Below are positions 9,267 through 20,501 of a DNA stretch of 64,000 nucleotides, one piece after another (the first letter of the stretch is position 1; the number at the start of each line of letters is the position of its first letter). The translations under genes were made by a program, and so were the position numbers. The notes below the pieces were generated by a model, which was given only the letters and a program-made list of their open reading frames with translations, made no database searches and was not told the DNA's origin. Origin of the DNA: Ampelocalamus luodianensis (taxonomy: Eukaryota; Streptophyta; Magnoliopsida; Poales; Poaceae); the NCBI GenBank assembly GCA_036346255.1, contig CM070632.1, forward strand, positions 49,674,896 to 49,738,895. Reading direction: 5' to 3'.

Positions 9267-11808
9267 AAATTTATTGAAACTTTGCTGAAGCTTGGGTCTT
9301 GAACTTGAAACTTACTGAAACCTTCGGAAATATGGAACTTGAAACTCGTTGAAACCTGCTGAAACCTGCAAAAGTTGAAATATGGAACTGGTTGAAACCT
9401 ACTAAACGTATATCGTGCACTGAAACTTCGTAAAACTCCATAAAACTGCTATACCATTTAAAATACATACCAACGTTATAGTGTGAGAGCCCGCGTTTTT
9501 AGACCTAATCTCGTAGCAGTAATCGGGAATTAGCCGCGTTTAAGCTTTTCTTAGTGGAGAGCTAACGATAGTATTAGATCGCTCCTAATTAGCTAAAGCG
9601 TATCGTGTCGATCATTTATACACTCGCATCATTCATGCATTTGTCATTCAGCACAACAGTTTGATCAAGTAGGTGAATAGAATGCATTATCAATTGCATT
9701 AGACAATAAATCAGCAATTGCATTATTCATAGTAGTGCATTTTACATCAATCAACCTAGAAGCATATTACATCATTGCATTGGGCAGTATCCATGCATCT
9801 CCTTGTAGTCGTCTCTTCTTCAATGCATACTAAGCAGCAGCCCCAAGGACCATTCCCCCTGGAGCCTTTCCCTTGCCCCCCTCCTATTCGGTCTGAGACC
9901 TCACCTACACACACACGAAGAAGACTCAATGCAAACAATGGCGTTCTTATCCATTTGCACAATGGGCAACAGACATTCATCCCCATCCATTTCACGGTCA
10001 AATGCCCCCATTCATTCTCTCCTACAGCAAAACCACCATTCACCACCACATTCCCAACCCTCTCCACCGAAGGCGTAAGAGCCCAGATGCAGCTACGCCA
10101 AAGGTCGCGAAGGGCGACCACCTCGATCACGCAGCGCCCCACCTCCAACGACCACTATTCCTACATCGATCCCAACCCATCTCAGTTCCAATCTTCAGGT
10201 AATTGCATTGTCACTTGCAAGCTTTAGGTGAGTACTCATACCTCTGCAGCAGCCTTCTTCTACCTCCAGTAGCATCTCCCCTCTCAGATCCACACCAGTT
10301 GACCTACAGTCATGCATCATAGCAACCATCCAAGTCCCATTTGCACTCCTTGGCCTTACCTCCAGGATCTACCCTACCAATCGAAGACCGAAGGGAGGAG
10401 CCACCAAGGAGCCGCAAGCCAAGCGGGGAGCCAGTGGAAGAAGGAGATCAGGGGAGCTCGGCGATGCCAGCGACCAGGAGCACGACGACGCCAAGGCAGG
10501 AGGGCGATTGGCGAGACAAAGACCATCCGAACCACCGCTATCATCACCAACACGAACATCGCCAATCATCCACCGCTAGTCGTCCACCCAAACCTTCTCG
10601 CTCCCACTCATCGTAAAGTAGCATGTTAATCAAGAGGTGAATCCATACCTCAGAATCGCATTCTCCGATCGTTTCTCTAGTGGCCACGCCCATTTCCAAA
10701 TCAACCACCTTGAGCTCTGCATTTTGCATCAATAGAAAGCATCAAGACATGAGCATCTAGCTAGAGCTAAGAAGAGCGATAGTAGGAGAGGCATCGTGCC
10801 ATGGCGCGCGTGGCGAGGCCGAGCCGGCCGGCGAAAGTCCCTAGGACCGTAGATCTATGCGATGGAAGCATGGAGGAGGCCGGAAGGCAGCCCGGTCGAC
10901 CGGGTGAGCCGAGGAGGCGAGGTGCAGCAGCAGCTGGCCTCGCCGCGGGAGGAGCAGGCGAGAAGAAAGGTGGCGTCGGGCGGCGGCGCGTGAGGACGCC
11001 GAGCCGGAGGAAGCGGCGTCGGGCGGCGGCGCGGGCCGGGCTGCGGAAGAGGAGGACGCCGAGGTTGGCCGGCCGGGCGGGAGCCTCGGACCGGTGGTGG
11101 CGGCGCAGGAGCCACGACGCGGGTTTGGGGGCCGAGGAGCTGAGGGAGCGAGCGGAGCCGGGAGGAGCCGAGCTGGGGCAGCGGCGCTTTGGAGGTGAGT
11201 GGAGGAAGAAGGGGATCGGGAGAGGGGAGTGTGAGTGTTGTGTGCTGGGTGCGTGTGTGCATAGGGTCGGCCGGGCGGAGGAAAGAGAGAAAGAGAGAGA
11301 GAGGAGGGGATTAGGGGAAGATTAGGTTTAGGTTAGGATTTGGCGATTTTAGTTAAGTTGTAGATTCTGGTTGCTCAGTGGTTTGACTGCTAGATTAAGT
11401 TGGGTATCCTTTACTTCGATGATTGTTAAACTAGTTGGTGTGTGTAGACAGTAGGGCGACTTTAGGGGAGTGCTAACTTCGCCTAGATCTCGAAAATGTT
11501 TAGTTAATTAAAATATGCTAACTGGCAGTCGTCACTGACTTATGTATTCCTATTATCACTCAAACCAACTACATATTTACTTATACTATTATTCGTGTTG
11601 CCGGTTTGCTACAGAAGGCGAATCAGCACAGACCGGAGCAGCTGACCAGAACTTCATCGGCGCCAGCCTTTCCTACGTCCTCGAAGGCAAACGACCCTCT
11701 TGAACATGAATATAGTTACTTTAAAAATATACCCTATCTTGCACTATTATAAGTATTGCATCAAAATGGTTTTTCCAAAAAGAAAATGATTGAGATAAGA
11801 TGATTAAG

Positions 11809-14698
11809 TGAAGAATCTAGACCCGCCATTATGCGTTAATGGGGTTTTGGTTATTAATGACAAATCTATTTATATGACTAACACTTCTATTGTCATACAA
11901 ATTGTTTAGTCTCAATTGGATTTAAAGATCAAAGAGGTATGCATTCAACATCTTATTATATCTTGCTGCATTCCTCGGATCCATTATATAGGTTGAACTT
12001 CACCAAAAAGGAAACCTTGTATATGTGCATATGTTTTATTTACACACTCGTGTATGTACACATTTAGGGGGAGTTCAATCTATATCTTGTGGTTTCATTA
12101 GTATTGATCCATATTCCTTTGTCCACATATATTAAGGATCTTTACCTTGAAATATATCATTGAATATATGCAACTTGTGTAGTTCAGTATATATCCAGAT
12201 GGGCATATGAGACTTGCATGAGTTCATATACTCATATCCTTGAATATATGCAACTTGTGTAGTTCGTATATATTCATATGGGCATATGAGACTTGTGGAG
12301 TTCATATATGCTCATGTATCTTTTGAGTATACATAACTTATGTAGTTTATATATACTCATACCAATTACATTCAATTACTTGCTATTGAAGTGGTTATCA
12401 TAAATTACCAAAGAGGGAAAGATTGTGGTATCTTATCCCAACCATTATGAGTTAATGGTATGATGTGGTAATTAATGATAATCATATTGTGGAACTAACG
12501 TTTCTCCTTGAGATGGATAAATAGGTTGTGTTCCGTGTGATTGAAGACTTTGATGACTTCATGAGTTGATCGTCATCAAGTCAAGTTTATGAAGAAAAGA
12601 ATATCGTCATGTGTTGATGATATCAAGAGAAGAACATCATCATGAGTTGATGATATTGAAGTGAAGAGCTTGGAGTAAAGGAGATGATCATGAGTTGATC
12701 ATCAAGACAAGAAGAATCCATCATGTGTTGATGGAAGTCAAGTGTAGAGTGCATCATGAGTTGATGTATGTCAAGACTTGAAGCAAGGATATGCGTCATC
12801 AAGCTTCAAGTGGTTGCGCAAGGAAAAGGTATGACTAGCTAGGGCTAAGAATTTGTTCCTAGTCTTTTACCGGTCTTGGTGTTTGGTTGGAGACCGGATT
12901 GCTAGTATAGGTTGTCGTACTATTAAGAGGGGTCTTAATTAGTAACTTGAGTTAGTCATGTGTTGATAGCTCATTGTGTTTGCTCTAGCTCAACTTAACA
13001 AGTTGTCTATATTTGCGAATGCGTTTTGCAAATAGTTTTGGCTCATGGTTATTCCTTGTAGCATGTGACTTTAGTTTGCGAATGTGTTTTGCAAACAGTT
13101 TAAGTTCATGTACCTTATTCCTTGTGGCGATGATTCTAAAAGTCGGCAAAATGTGTTTTTGTGACTTGTTGAGAATCTAGCTTTCATCTCTTGTGTACAT
13201 GTTACATCAATTTGGCAAATATGTTTTACAAATTGAGTTGAAGCAAATGTGCAAAGTCTTCTCAGTCTTGGTGACTGTTGGCGGTTTGACCGCCTGTGGT
13301 AGCGGTCTGACCGGTGTTTGCGGTCTGACCGGCAGCTTGTGAGCGGTCTGACCGGGATCGCGGTTAAACGTCGCGGTCAGCTTTTTCCAGAGAGTGACTT
13401 TCTTGGTCAGCGACCGAGCGGTCTGACCGACGTGGTTCGGGCGGTCTGACCGACCTGCGGTAGTACCGGCCCTTGGAAAAGGTACTACCGGTGTGCGGTA
13501 GTACCGGGAGTTTGAAGCGGTACTACCGGAGTGCGGTAGTACCGAATCTTGTATGGCGGTTCGTGTTTTCCAGAAGAGTTGTTTTCTGGTTTTGCTCAGT
13601 GCTCAGTCGAGCGGTCTGACCGCCTCTCGGCGATCGGCAGGCGTGGCGATCGACCGCCATTGGTTGGCGGTCAGACCGATTGTGAGTCCAACGGCTAGTT
13701 TTATAGCCGTTGGCGCTTAGCGTCCGACCGCCATTAGTTGGCTGATCGACCGGTTTTGTCCAGATTCTCCGAATCTTTTCTCAACGGCTAGTTTTTGTGT
13801 GTGGGCTATAAATACCCACCTTGGCTGTGTGAGAAAGGTGTTGCTGGTGCCCCATTGAGTTTCTTTGAGCTAAGAGCAAACCTCTCATACTCTTGTGTGC
13901 ATGTGTTGCACTTAGTGAGTGATTGAGAGCAAACTCTAAGTGCATGTGTTGCATTAGGTTGTGGATTGCTTATCCATAGAGCTTTGGCACTTGATTGGTT
14001 CAAGTGAAAGTTGAGTCTTGTTACTCTTGGTGTTTGCGACACCTAGACGGCGTGGAGGCATTGTGCGTCGGTGATCTTCTCAAGTGAAGCTTGTGAGAAG
14101 ACCCAGACGATTTGTGAGTGGCTTGGTGCTCGCCATCTCCGGAGCGGAGTAAGAGCAACTCTAGTGGATTGAGGTGATAAGTTCAAGTTGGAGTCGGTTC
14201 AAGCGGTTGAACTCACTTAGAGGTGTTGGTTCGGTTGGAACCGGTCCAAGTGGTTTGGACTTACCTCGGAGGTGTTGCCTCGCGTTTTGGAGCCGATCCA
14301 AAAGGTTGAACTTACCTCAACGTGGATTAGGGGAGACCGGCAAGTCTTCGATCACCACGAGAAAAATATCGCCGTGTCAATTGTGGTTTGCATTCTTGAG
14401 CTTTACCTTATTGCAATTTACATTCATATAATTAAGTTGCTCATCTATTGTGTATGAATGATTGCCTAGCTATGTGTCTTTTACATTGCCTAAATTGAAT
14501 TGCTCACAAGTTCATGCTCAATTGATTATTATCATTAGACTTGTATTGTTGGAGCACTTAGTTGAGACTAGTGGTTTTTAGGTCTTAATTGTGCAAAACC
14601 GTATTTATATTATCTTCCGCATTAGAAATCGGTTTTAGCGTATAAAAGTTTTAAAACGCCTATTCACCCCCCCTCTAGTCGGCCTACTCGATCTTACA
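11809..14698 (+). mobile_element. Nested solo LTR, 2890 bp
   Basis: The insertion starts TGAAGAATCTAG and ends GATCTTACA. It is flanked by the 5-bp target duplication TTAAG (11804-11808 and 14699-14703), and the uninterrupted sequence is present in the second LTR near 22871. It has TG...CA ends, a TATA box and no coding capacity, as expected for an LTR left by recombination between the two ends of a retrotransposon. The end motif CCTATTCACCCCCCCTCTAGTCGG is shared in inverse orientation by the solo LTR at 36259-37985. Upstream of the TATA box it carries a dense array of CGGTCTGACCG and CGGTAGTACCG palindromes (13270-13760). Confidence 0.9.
13807..13813 (+). promoter_or_regulatory. TATA box of the nested solo LTR
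   Basis: GGGCTATAAATACCCACC sits about 50 bp downstream of the palindrome array and about 890 bp before the LTR end. The related LTR at 36259-37985 has the same GCTATAAATAC motif in the corresponding place on the minus strand, which supports it as the U3 promoter. Confidence 0.65.
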
Positions 14699-16573
14699 TT
14701 AAGAAAGAATGAGACTTACTAGGTGGGTAAAAGGGGGCCCTGGCTGGGGAAACGCGATGCTGATGATGAGGTAAGAGGTGGGCCCCTTTTTACATATGGT
14801 TATAATATAAGGACCAACAAACTCTTGCTCGGTCAGATGCCGTAAATTCAGTGCCAACCATTTTCCCGTTTCAACGGGCAGAAAATGCTACCTTGTTACG
14901 TGACTATGCTCTCCACAACGGGTAAGTATTAGGTGTGAGTGATTGTGATGGAGGAACCCAGGACCGGTGGGGGATAGTCCGGAAGTGGGGGATCCAAGGC
15001 GCTATAGCGCTAAGGTGGAGTGTTGAGTGCAGGATAGAAGCTGCCTCAACCAACCTCGCCAGAACTCGGTGGATGAGGAGGTCAGCAGCGTGACTAAATC
15101 TACACCGACGGAAGGTGATGGGTGGAGAAATTAATCACGTAACCTGGAAAACGTTCTGTATTCTGATCTCGAACCCGCATCTAAGGTAATGCGGTGGACC
15201 CTGTTCACAGAGAGTTCAGAATAGCTATGGGTAAAGTGGTACAAAGCCTGCGCAGTGCCAAACAAATCATGAATTCATGCCAATCTCCAGGATTGGAGTC
15301 TACGGGAACCACAGGGGGTCTTTCGTCTCTCCGAGTGACTAGTAGGGTTTTTCAGTATTAAAACTTGTCACTTTTTGTCGAGATCTATTTTCTAAAGTGA
15401 GATAATTTAGAAATTGTGATAATGAATAGAGATAGTGCATCCTGTGCATCTTTTGCTATTAATGCTTGCTGAGTACATTCGTGTACTCAACCTTGTTAGT
15501 ATTCTCCTTTGTAGATCCTAGTCCGACCGGGAACTATCCCGAGGGGGACGAAGGACTTGCAGGTACAGAAGCAACAACTAGAGGAGAAGGCTTGGACTAA
15601 GTGGACTCAGGGCGAGTTGGGAGCTATTTTGGCTTGTGGGACGGATAGACTGTCGGTACTTCAGGGTATACAAGAGAAGCGGGGAAGTTCCCTTGGGTAT
15701 TTATATAAATATTGTATTAAGACCTTAGCCCCAGCGTGGCTAACTATTGTAATAGGGCGACGCTTCTATCTTATTGTTCTCACATAACTCTAGTGAAGGC
15801 TTACTATTCGTTGGAGCAGTGTTCTCACCGAGCAAACGAATAGTAATCCGTGTGCCTAAGTGTTATTACCCTTGGGGTAATGACACGGGCGTCCTGAGAT
15901 GGTATCGAGCAATAGGTTCGAACACGCTAATAACATAGAAACTGTAGGAAGAACTTAGGTGTGCTTTTCTACTTTGCTATATTGCAATAATTAGCTTATT
16001 AACCTCATCCCCATATCAATTTCTATTTCCGTTCCGTTTCAAAACTATTATGTTAGAAACCTCATCTTCTTTAAAGTGACAGCCTGCTAACATAGAACCA
16101 TCCCCTCGTAGGAGGTTTAGATTAAATCTTCCATCCGATAGAGTACGGGGGAAAAGCGTGTGCTTCGTCATTGGACTCGTGTTGTTGATTCCTGCTAGAT
16201 AATCTGTTAGGCTAGCATTTCGATCTAGGGTAGAATGCTTGAGACTATAGGTGGTGAGGCATCAATATAAGATCATAAGTTGCATGCCAGGGTTAGAGGC
16301 TTGCAGTAGAACTCTGGTATGGACCTACTTTTCCAGCCTCTGGATAAGTCTAGACCATACCCATTAGCTTCCTTATCTTTTCATCTCTATAACCAAAGTG
16401 ATACGTCAGCCTCTTCAATAAATCAGTAACTACTTAAAGAGAACAAAGATAACGGCTGATGGAGTAAAAAGATGTCGTATCCTCTTTTCTGCACTTCAGT
16501 TTTCCCAGACGAGTGGTCCGTGGCACTCCGAGCGTGTAGCTCGCGCACCAGAACGAACTCTGGCGTGCCAAGA

Positions 16574-16741
16574 ATGAGCCCTGAGCGGTCCCAAACACGT
16601 GGTTTGGGCGGTCTTGAGAACGGGATCTCAAGCGTACCTGTGCACGTGGATCCAGGGTAGTGTAGGTCGCACTCAGAGGCAAGCTCTGAGCGGTCCCAAA
16701 CACGTGGTTTGGGCGGTCTTGAGAACGGGATCTCAAGCGTG
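16574..16741 (+). repeat. Duplicated double-hairpin block
   Basis: A 54-bp unit occurs at about 16580-16633 and again at 16688-16741, 108 bp apart. Each carries two perfect 7-bp stems: CCCAAAC-ACGTG-GTTTGGG and CTTGAGA-ACGGGA-TCTCAAG. It lies about 680 bp downstream of the primer-binding site, where retroelement RNAs often carry leader structure. Confidence 0.7.
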
Positions 16742-18529
16742 GATCGAGCACGAGACTCGGTAGTATAGTATATGGATCTTTTTGCATCTCTATGTTTCTT
16801 GGTGTTATTTGATTATCTGTGTGTGGCGTAATACAACTCACCCGCGGGTTAACTTTGTCAGGTAAACATGATACCCTCTTATCTACTTCAAATCATTGCT
16901 GAAGAAGCAAGGAAGTTCGTGCAACCGTGGAAGATCTCGTCTAAGTAAAATATTGCAACTGCGGAGCCAACGCAACCAGTCTCTCAACACTTTTCCTCAG
17001 GACGCCAGATCAGTTGTCAATGACTAACATTATAAGATCGCGACAAAGTAACTTCGTGAAAACCTTCTAGCCTGTATGTGGTTGCAGCATACAAGATATG
17101 TTGGACAATACCCACCCTTGCCAAGCGCCAATCCTATTACAATCAAGGACCATAGTCACTCAGCCGCTGACAACAAACAGACATATGACAAAAATTGGTC
17201 TCTACAGGATGAACCACCGCCAGGAAACTAACCATCCCTCCCTGAGACTTCGGATGACCCATCCTTATATGAGGTGCCACCACAGTCATCTACGTACGTT
17301 GTTGATATGGCTAACTCACATGAAATTCTCAATTCAGATGGAAACAACTTAACTATAATTAAGATCAGTAAATACTCCCGAGAGACACCTGGAGCATCAT
17401 GAAGGTAATTTTGAATACAAAGGTGGATCTTTGCGGAACCCGAGTACCTAGCTGGCTCAGCAGCATTCTCACACAGAGGATAAAGCTGATGAGTCTAAGG
17501 TGGATGTATCGTCACCAGCAGCAAACCTCCAGGAACTAAGTGTACATAATGACGAGTTAATGGCCATCAAGTTAGCCGAGGATAACACAACAATTATAAT
17601 TCATGATCATTTGCAAATTTCCAACACCCAGTGGACCAAATTGAGCTTTGGCAGTTTTAAAATCCAGTGCATTTTCTGGGCTTCCCACTAAAGAGCACCG
17701 ATAGCAGTGTGGAGTTGCCTATTGTTGAAGAATCGGTACCTTTTGATCCAATACCTATGAGGGGTCAAGATTCCTCTGACCGTAATGCAGTGAATTCGTC
17801 AGCCACTGAGAACTGTGAGACCACCATGGGAACTTGCGTGGAGCGTCTTGATGTACCCCATGTTTCACATCCTGACATTTTGAGACAGGAGGTACTCGAC
17901 GATTCCTTGGGTTATAAGTATAGCCTGCCATCAGTCTTAAGTCATTCTTATTCAAACCCATTTCAGCCAAGTACAATGGAGGCTCCACCAGGAAACACTC
18001 TAGCAACCCTTCTTTCCACCTGTCAAATTTACTGCAAGCCATTCGATCACACAACAACCTATTGGTGTCAAATCTTGCATCTCTTCGGGACTTGAACTGC
18101 AATTTATCACCTTTTCTAGCAGCACGATCAAGGACTCCAAATATAAGTCAGGCACACCAAGAAGTACTGAACCATCCATCTCCATGCAAAAGGATGGAAG
18201 GACGAAGACACTGCACTCAAGATTCAGAAATAAGATTTGGACGATTGTCGCGGGACACATCAACGGGAAATCCACCAGCAGACCTCAACGAGATAGCGCC
18301 GAGCCAATCCAGAACAACCACAACACCAGCAGACAACCATCCTCATCCACCACCTACCTATGGACCTTGTCCAAGCATGCCACAACAACCACCACCTTGA
18401 TATAGACCACTCGAGCCAAGAAATTTCAACCCATCCTTCCAGAGACCCATAATTCAGCAGCAGCATATCGCAGTAGCTCCTAGTCATGCAAAGTGTAGAG
18501 GTCGCCACCTGGCAAAGGATAGCTCGATT

Positions 18530-19740
18530 GTTGAATATCGGATTAAAGGATTACACGACTGGAAATATTAGAGTATTAGAAACACATCGTTGGGGGATAT
18601 TGATCATAGAAGTAAATTATCATTGTATACTAAATAAATGAATGGTTGGATGTGGGATTGTAGAAATAGAGAATGGTTGAATACTGGATGTTGGATCATA
18701 ACCATATATTATTATTGGATTATTGGATAGTGGACCAATGAACGTTGAATTATATAAGTAAATGGTTGTGGAGCTTGGATCGATGGACATGGGATTAGTA
18801 ATGATACATGATTATGGAATAATTGGATTATTGTTGATATATAGATAAACGCTAGCTATTGGATTATAGGAGTGTAATTGTTGAATTATTGAAGTTAGGA
18901 GTATGGGATGATGAGATAGATTATTGTGGAAGATTGGATTGTGGGATTTCAAGATTGTTGAAGTGAGATTATCGGATTTCATCATTATTGGATCATATGA
19001 ATGAATTTGTGGGATTATTGGAGTTAGATATATTGGATTATGGGATATATTATGGTTGAAGATTGGATTGTGGGAGTTCATAATTGTTGGAGTGGGATTA
19101 TCGGATTTCATCATTATTGGATCATAGTATTATATTATGATTGGATTATTAGAAATATATTATCGTTGGATTATAGAAATATCTTTGCTGAATACTAGAG
19201 TATGTTAAGATTGGATTATAGAAGTATATCTTTGTTGGGATATAGGAATAAATCTTAATCTAATTATGTAAACATATCTTGGCAGATTCAAATGGATTTT
19301 GGTAACTATTGGAGAGTTAGTACTGAGGAATTGATCCAGTAAAGGCAGTGATTGAAAGGCGAAACGGTTGGATCTTCGTACCAATACCTGAGGTTAATTT
19401 TTGGTGAATTAGTGTAATATTAATATATGAGTAAACTCTATGGAATTAATTGGATAATTTGGTTATGTCAGATTTGTTAGATTTAATTGGATAATGGAAT
19501 GGGATTTAGATATATTGCTAGTGATCGTGGGAGATCTAGTATTAATAATCTGATCGGGTTTAGAGAATGAATAAAGGAGGATTGGAAGAGTATAGTAAGT
19601 TGTGATTGGAATTTGGGTGCATAGCTTGGATTATACAGAATTGAAGAAATCAGTAGAGTGAATTGAATAATAGTGCTTGATTGAGTCATAGTTATCGGTG
19701 GACTAATGTAAGCAATGATGTGGTAGATAAATTGGCAGAA
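18530..19740. repeat. AT-rich degenerate satellite-like field (TTGGATTAT words)
   Basis: Over 1.2 kb the sequence is composed of variations on ATTGGATTATNGGAT. A clearer higher-order duplication of about 130-170 bp is visible in 18900-19130, where the GATTATCGGATTTCATCATT block recurs. Open frames here (for example on the minus strand, Asn/Pro/Ile/His-rich) are products of the repeat. Confidence 0.65.
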
Positions 19741-20286
19741 TAGATTGACTTGGAAAGTATGATTCTAATATAGAAGCTTGGCCTACTGATCTTAGCAGTG
19801 ACCCCAATATTGGAATTGGGGAAGTTAGCCAAAGGTTCAATTACAATTTAAATGAGGTTATGGTATTGTTTTGACCATATAAATCTTAGTCATGATTTAA
19901 CTCGAAAGACAAGTAAAAGTTGGTGTAGACTTAGGTTAAATGAATATGTGAATGATGATAGTTGAGGCACACGATCAATTTGTTACTATAATTAAGATCA
20001 AGTTTTGTTGGAAGCAGCACAAGTCAATTAAAAAGCGGGCTTCAAGCGACATCCTGCTTTGAGCAGCCACAAAACACCCAAGGTGGCACGGGCCATGCCA
20101 TCGTCTGCCACTAAGCAACACTCTCCGTTTGCAGATTGACCTCCTAATAAGTTAGTGACTTACCTTCAGGTCACCCTTATACCGTTACCCAGACATTACC
20201 GCTATGGTATTCTATCCCATCCTCCGTGATCAAATCCTGGAACATCAACTTTCATATCCCTTCACCGCCGAAGAAATCCAACGCAT

Positions 20287-20501
20287 AAAGTTTATTGAAA
20301 CTTTGCTGAAACTTGGGTCTTGAACTTGAAACTTACTGAAACCTTCGGAAATATGGAACTTGAAACTCGTTGGAACTCATTGAAACTCGCAAAAGTTGAA
20401 ATATGGAATCGTTGAAACCTACTAAACGTATATCGTGCTTTGAAACTTCGTAAAACTCCATAAAACTGCTATACCATTTAAAATACATACCAACGTTATA
20501 G
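20287..20501. repeat. 215-bp copy of the sequence that flanks the 5' LTR
   Basis: These bases, including the terminal ATACCAACGTTATAG, match 9267-9481 almost base for base. In an ordinary retrotransposon this position would hold the polypurine tract. Instead it holds what appears to be genomic flank plus target-site duplication, showing a duplication or unequal exchange. Confidence 0.85.

Larger units (their letters stand above)
9482..15895 (+). repeat. 5' LTR of the LARD-like element (interrupted)
   Basis: Begins TGTGAGAGCCCGCG after TATAG and ends near GGGCGTC at 15893. Without the nested 2890-bp insertion and its duplicated TTAAG it is about 3.5 kb. The GC-rich part (10800-11290) has open frames that the other LTR does not preserve, so I call no gene. 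Compared with the 3' copy it often lacks single bases, for example at 9890-10060 and 10800-11100. Confidence 0.8.
15896..20286 (+). other. Internal region of the LARD-like element, non-coding
   Basis: Contains the degenerate primer-binding site at 15900-15920, a duplicated hairpin block, short broken frames at 17500-18400 that might be a very decayed gag, and a long AT-rich repeat field. I cannot recognise any pol domain. No polypurine tract is visible at the right end; instead the region joins at about 20287 to a copy of the upstream flank. Confidence 0.6.

Noticed and set aside
10801..11325. 174-codon Arg/Gly/Ala-rich frame beginning MARVARPSRP
   Set aside because: It lies inside an LTR, and the second LTR copy breaks the frame with several one-base differences.
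13270..13760. CRISPR-like array
   Set aside because: The repeats are 11-bp palindromes at irregular spacing in a eukaryotic LTR, without uniform repeats, spacers or cas genes.
18812..19114. 100-codon Asn/Pro/Ile/His-repeat frame
   Set aside because: Encoded by the degenerate AT-rich satellite-like field; no start context or conservation.
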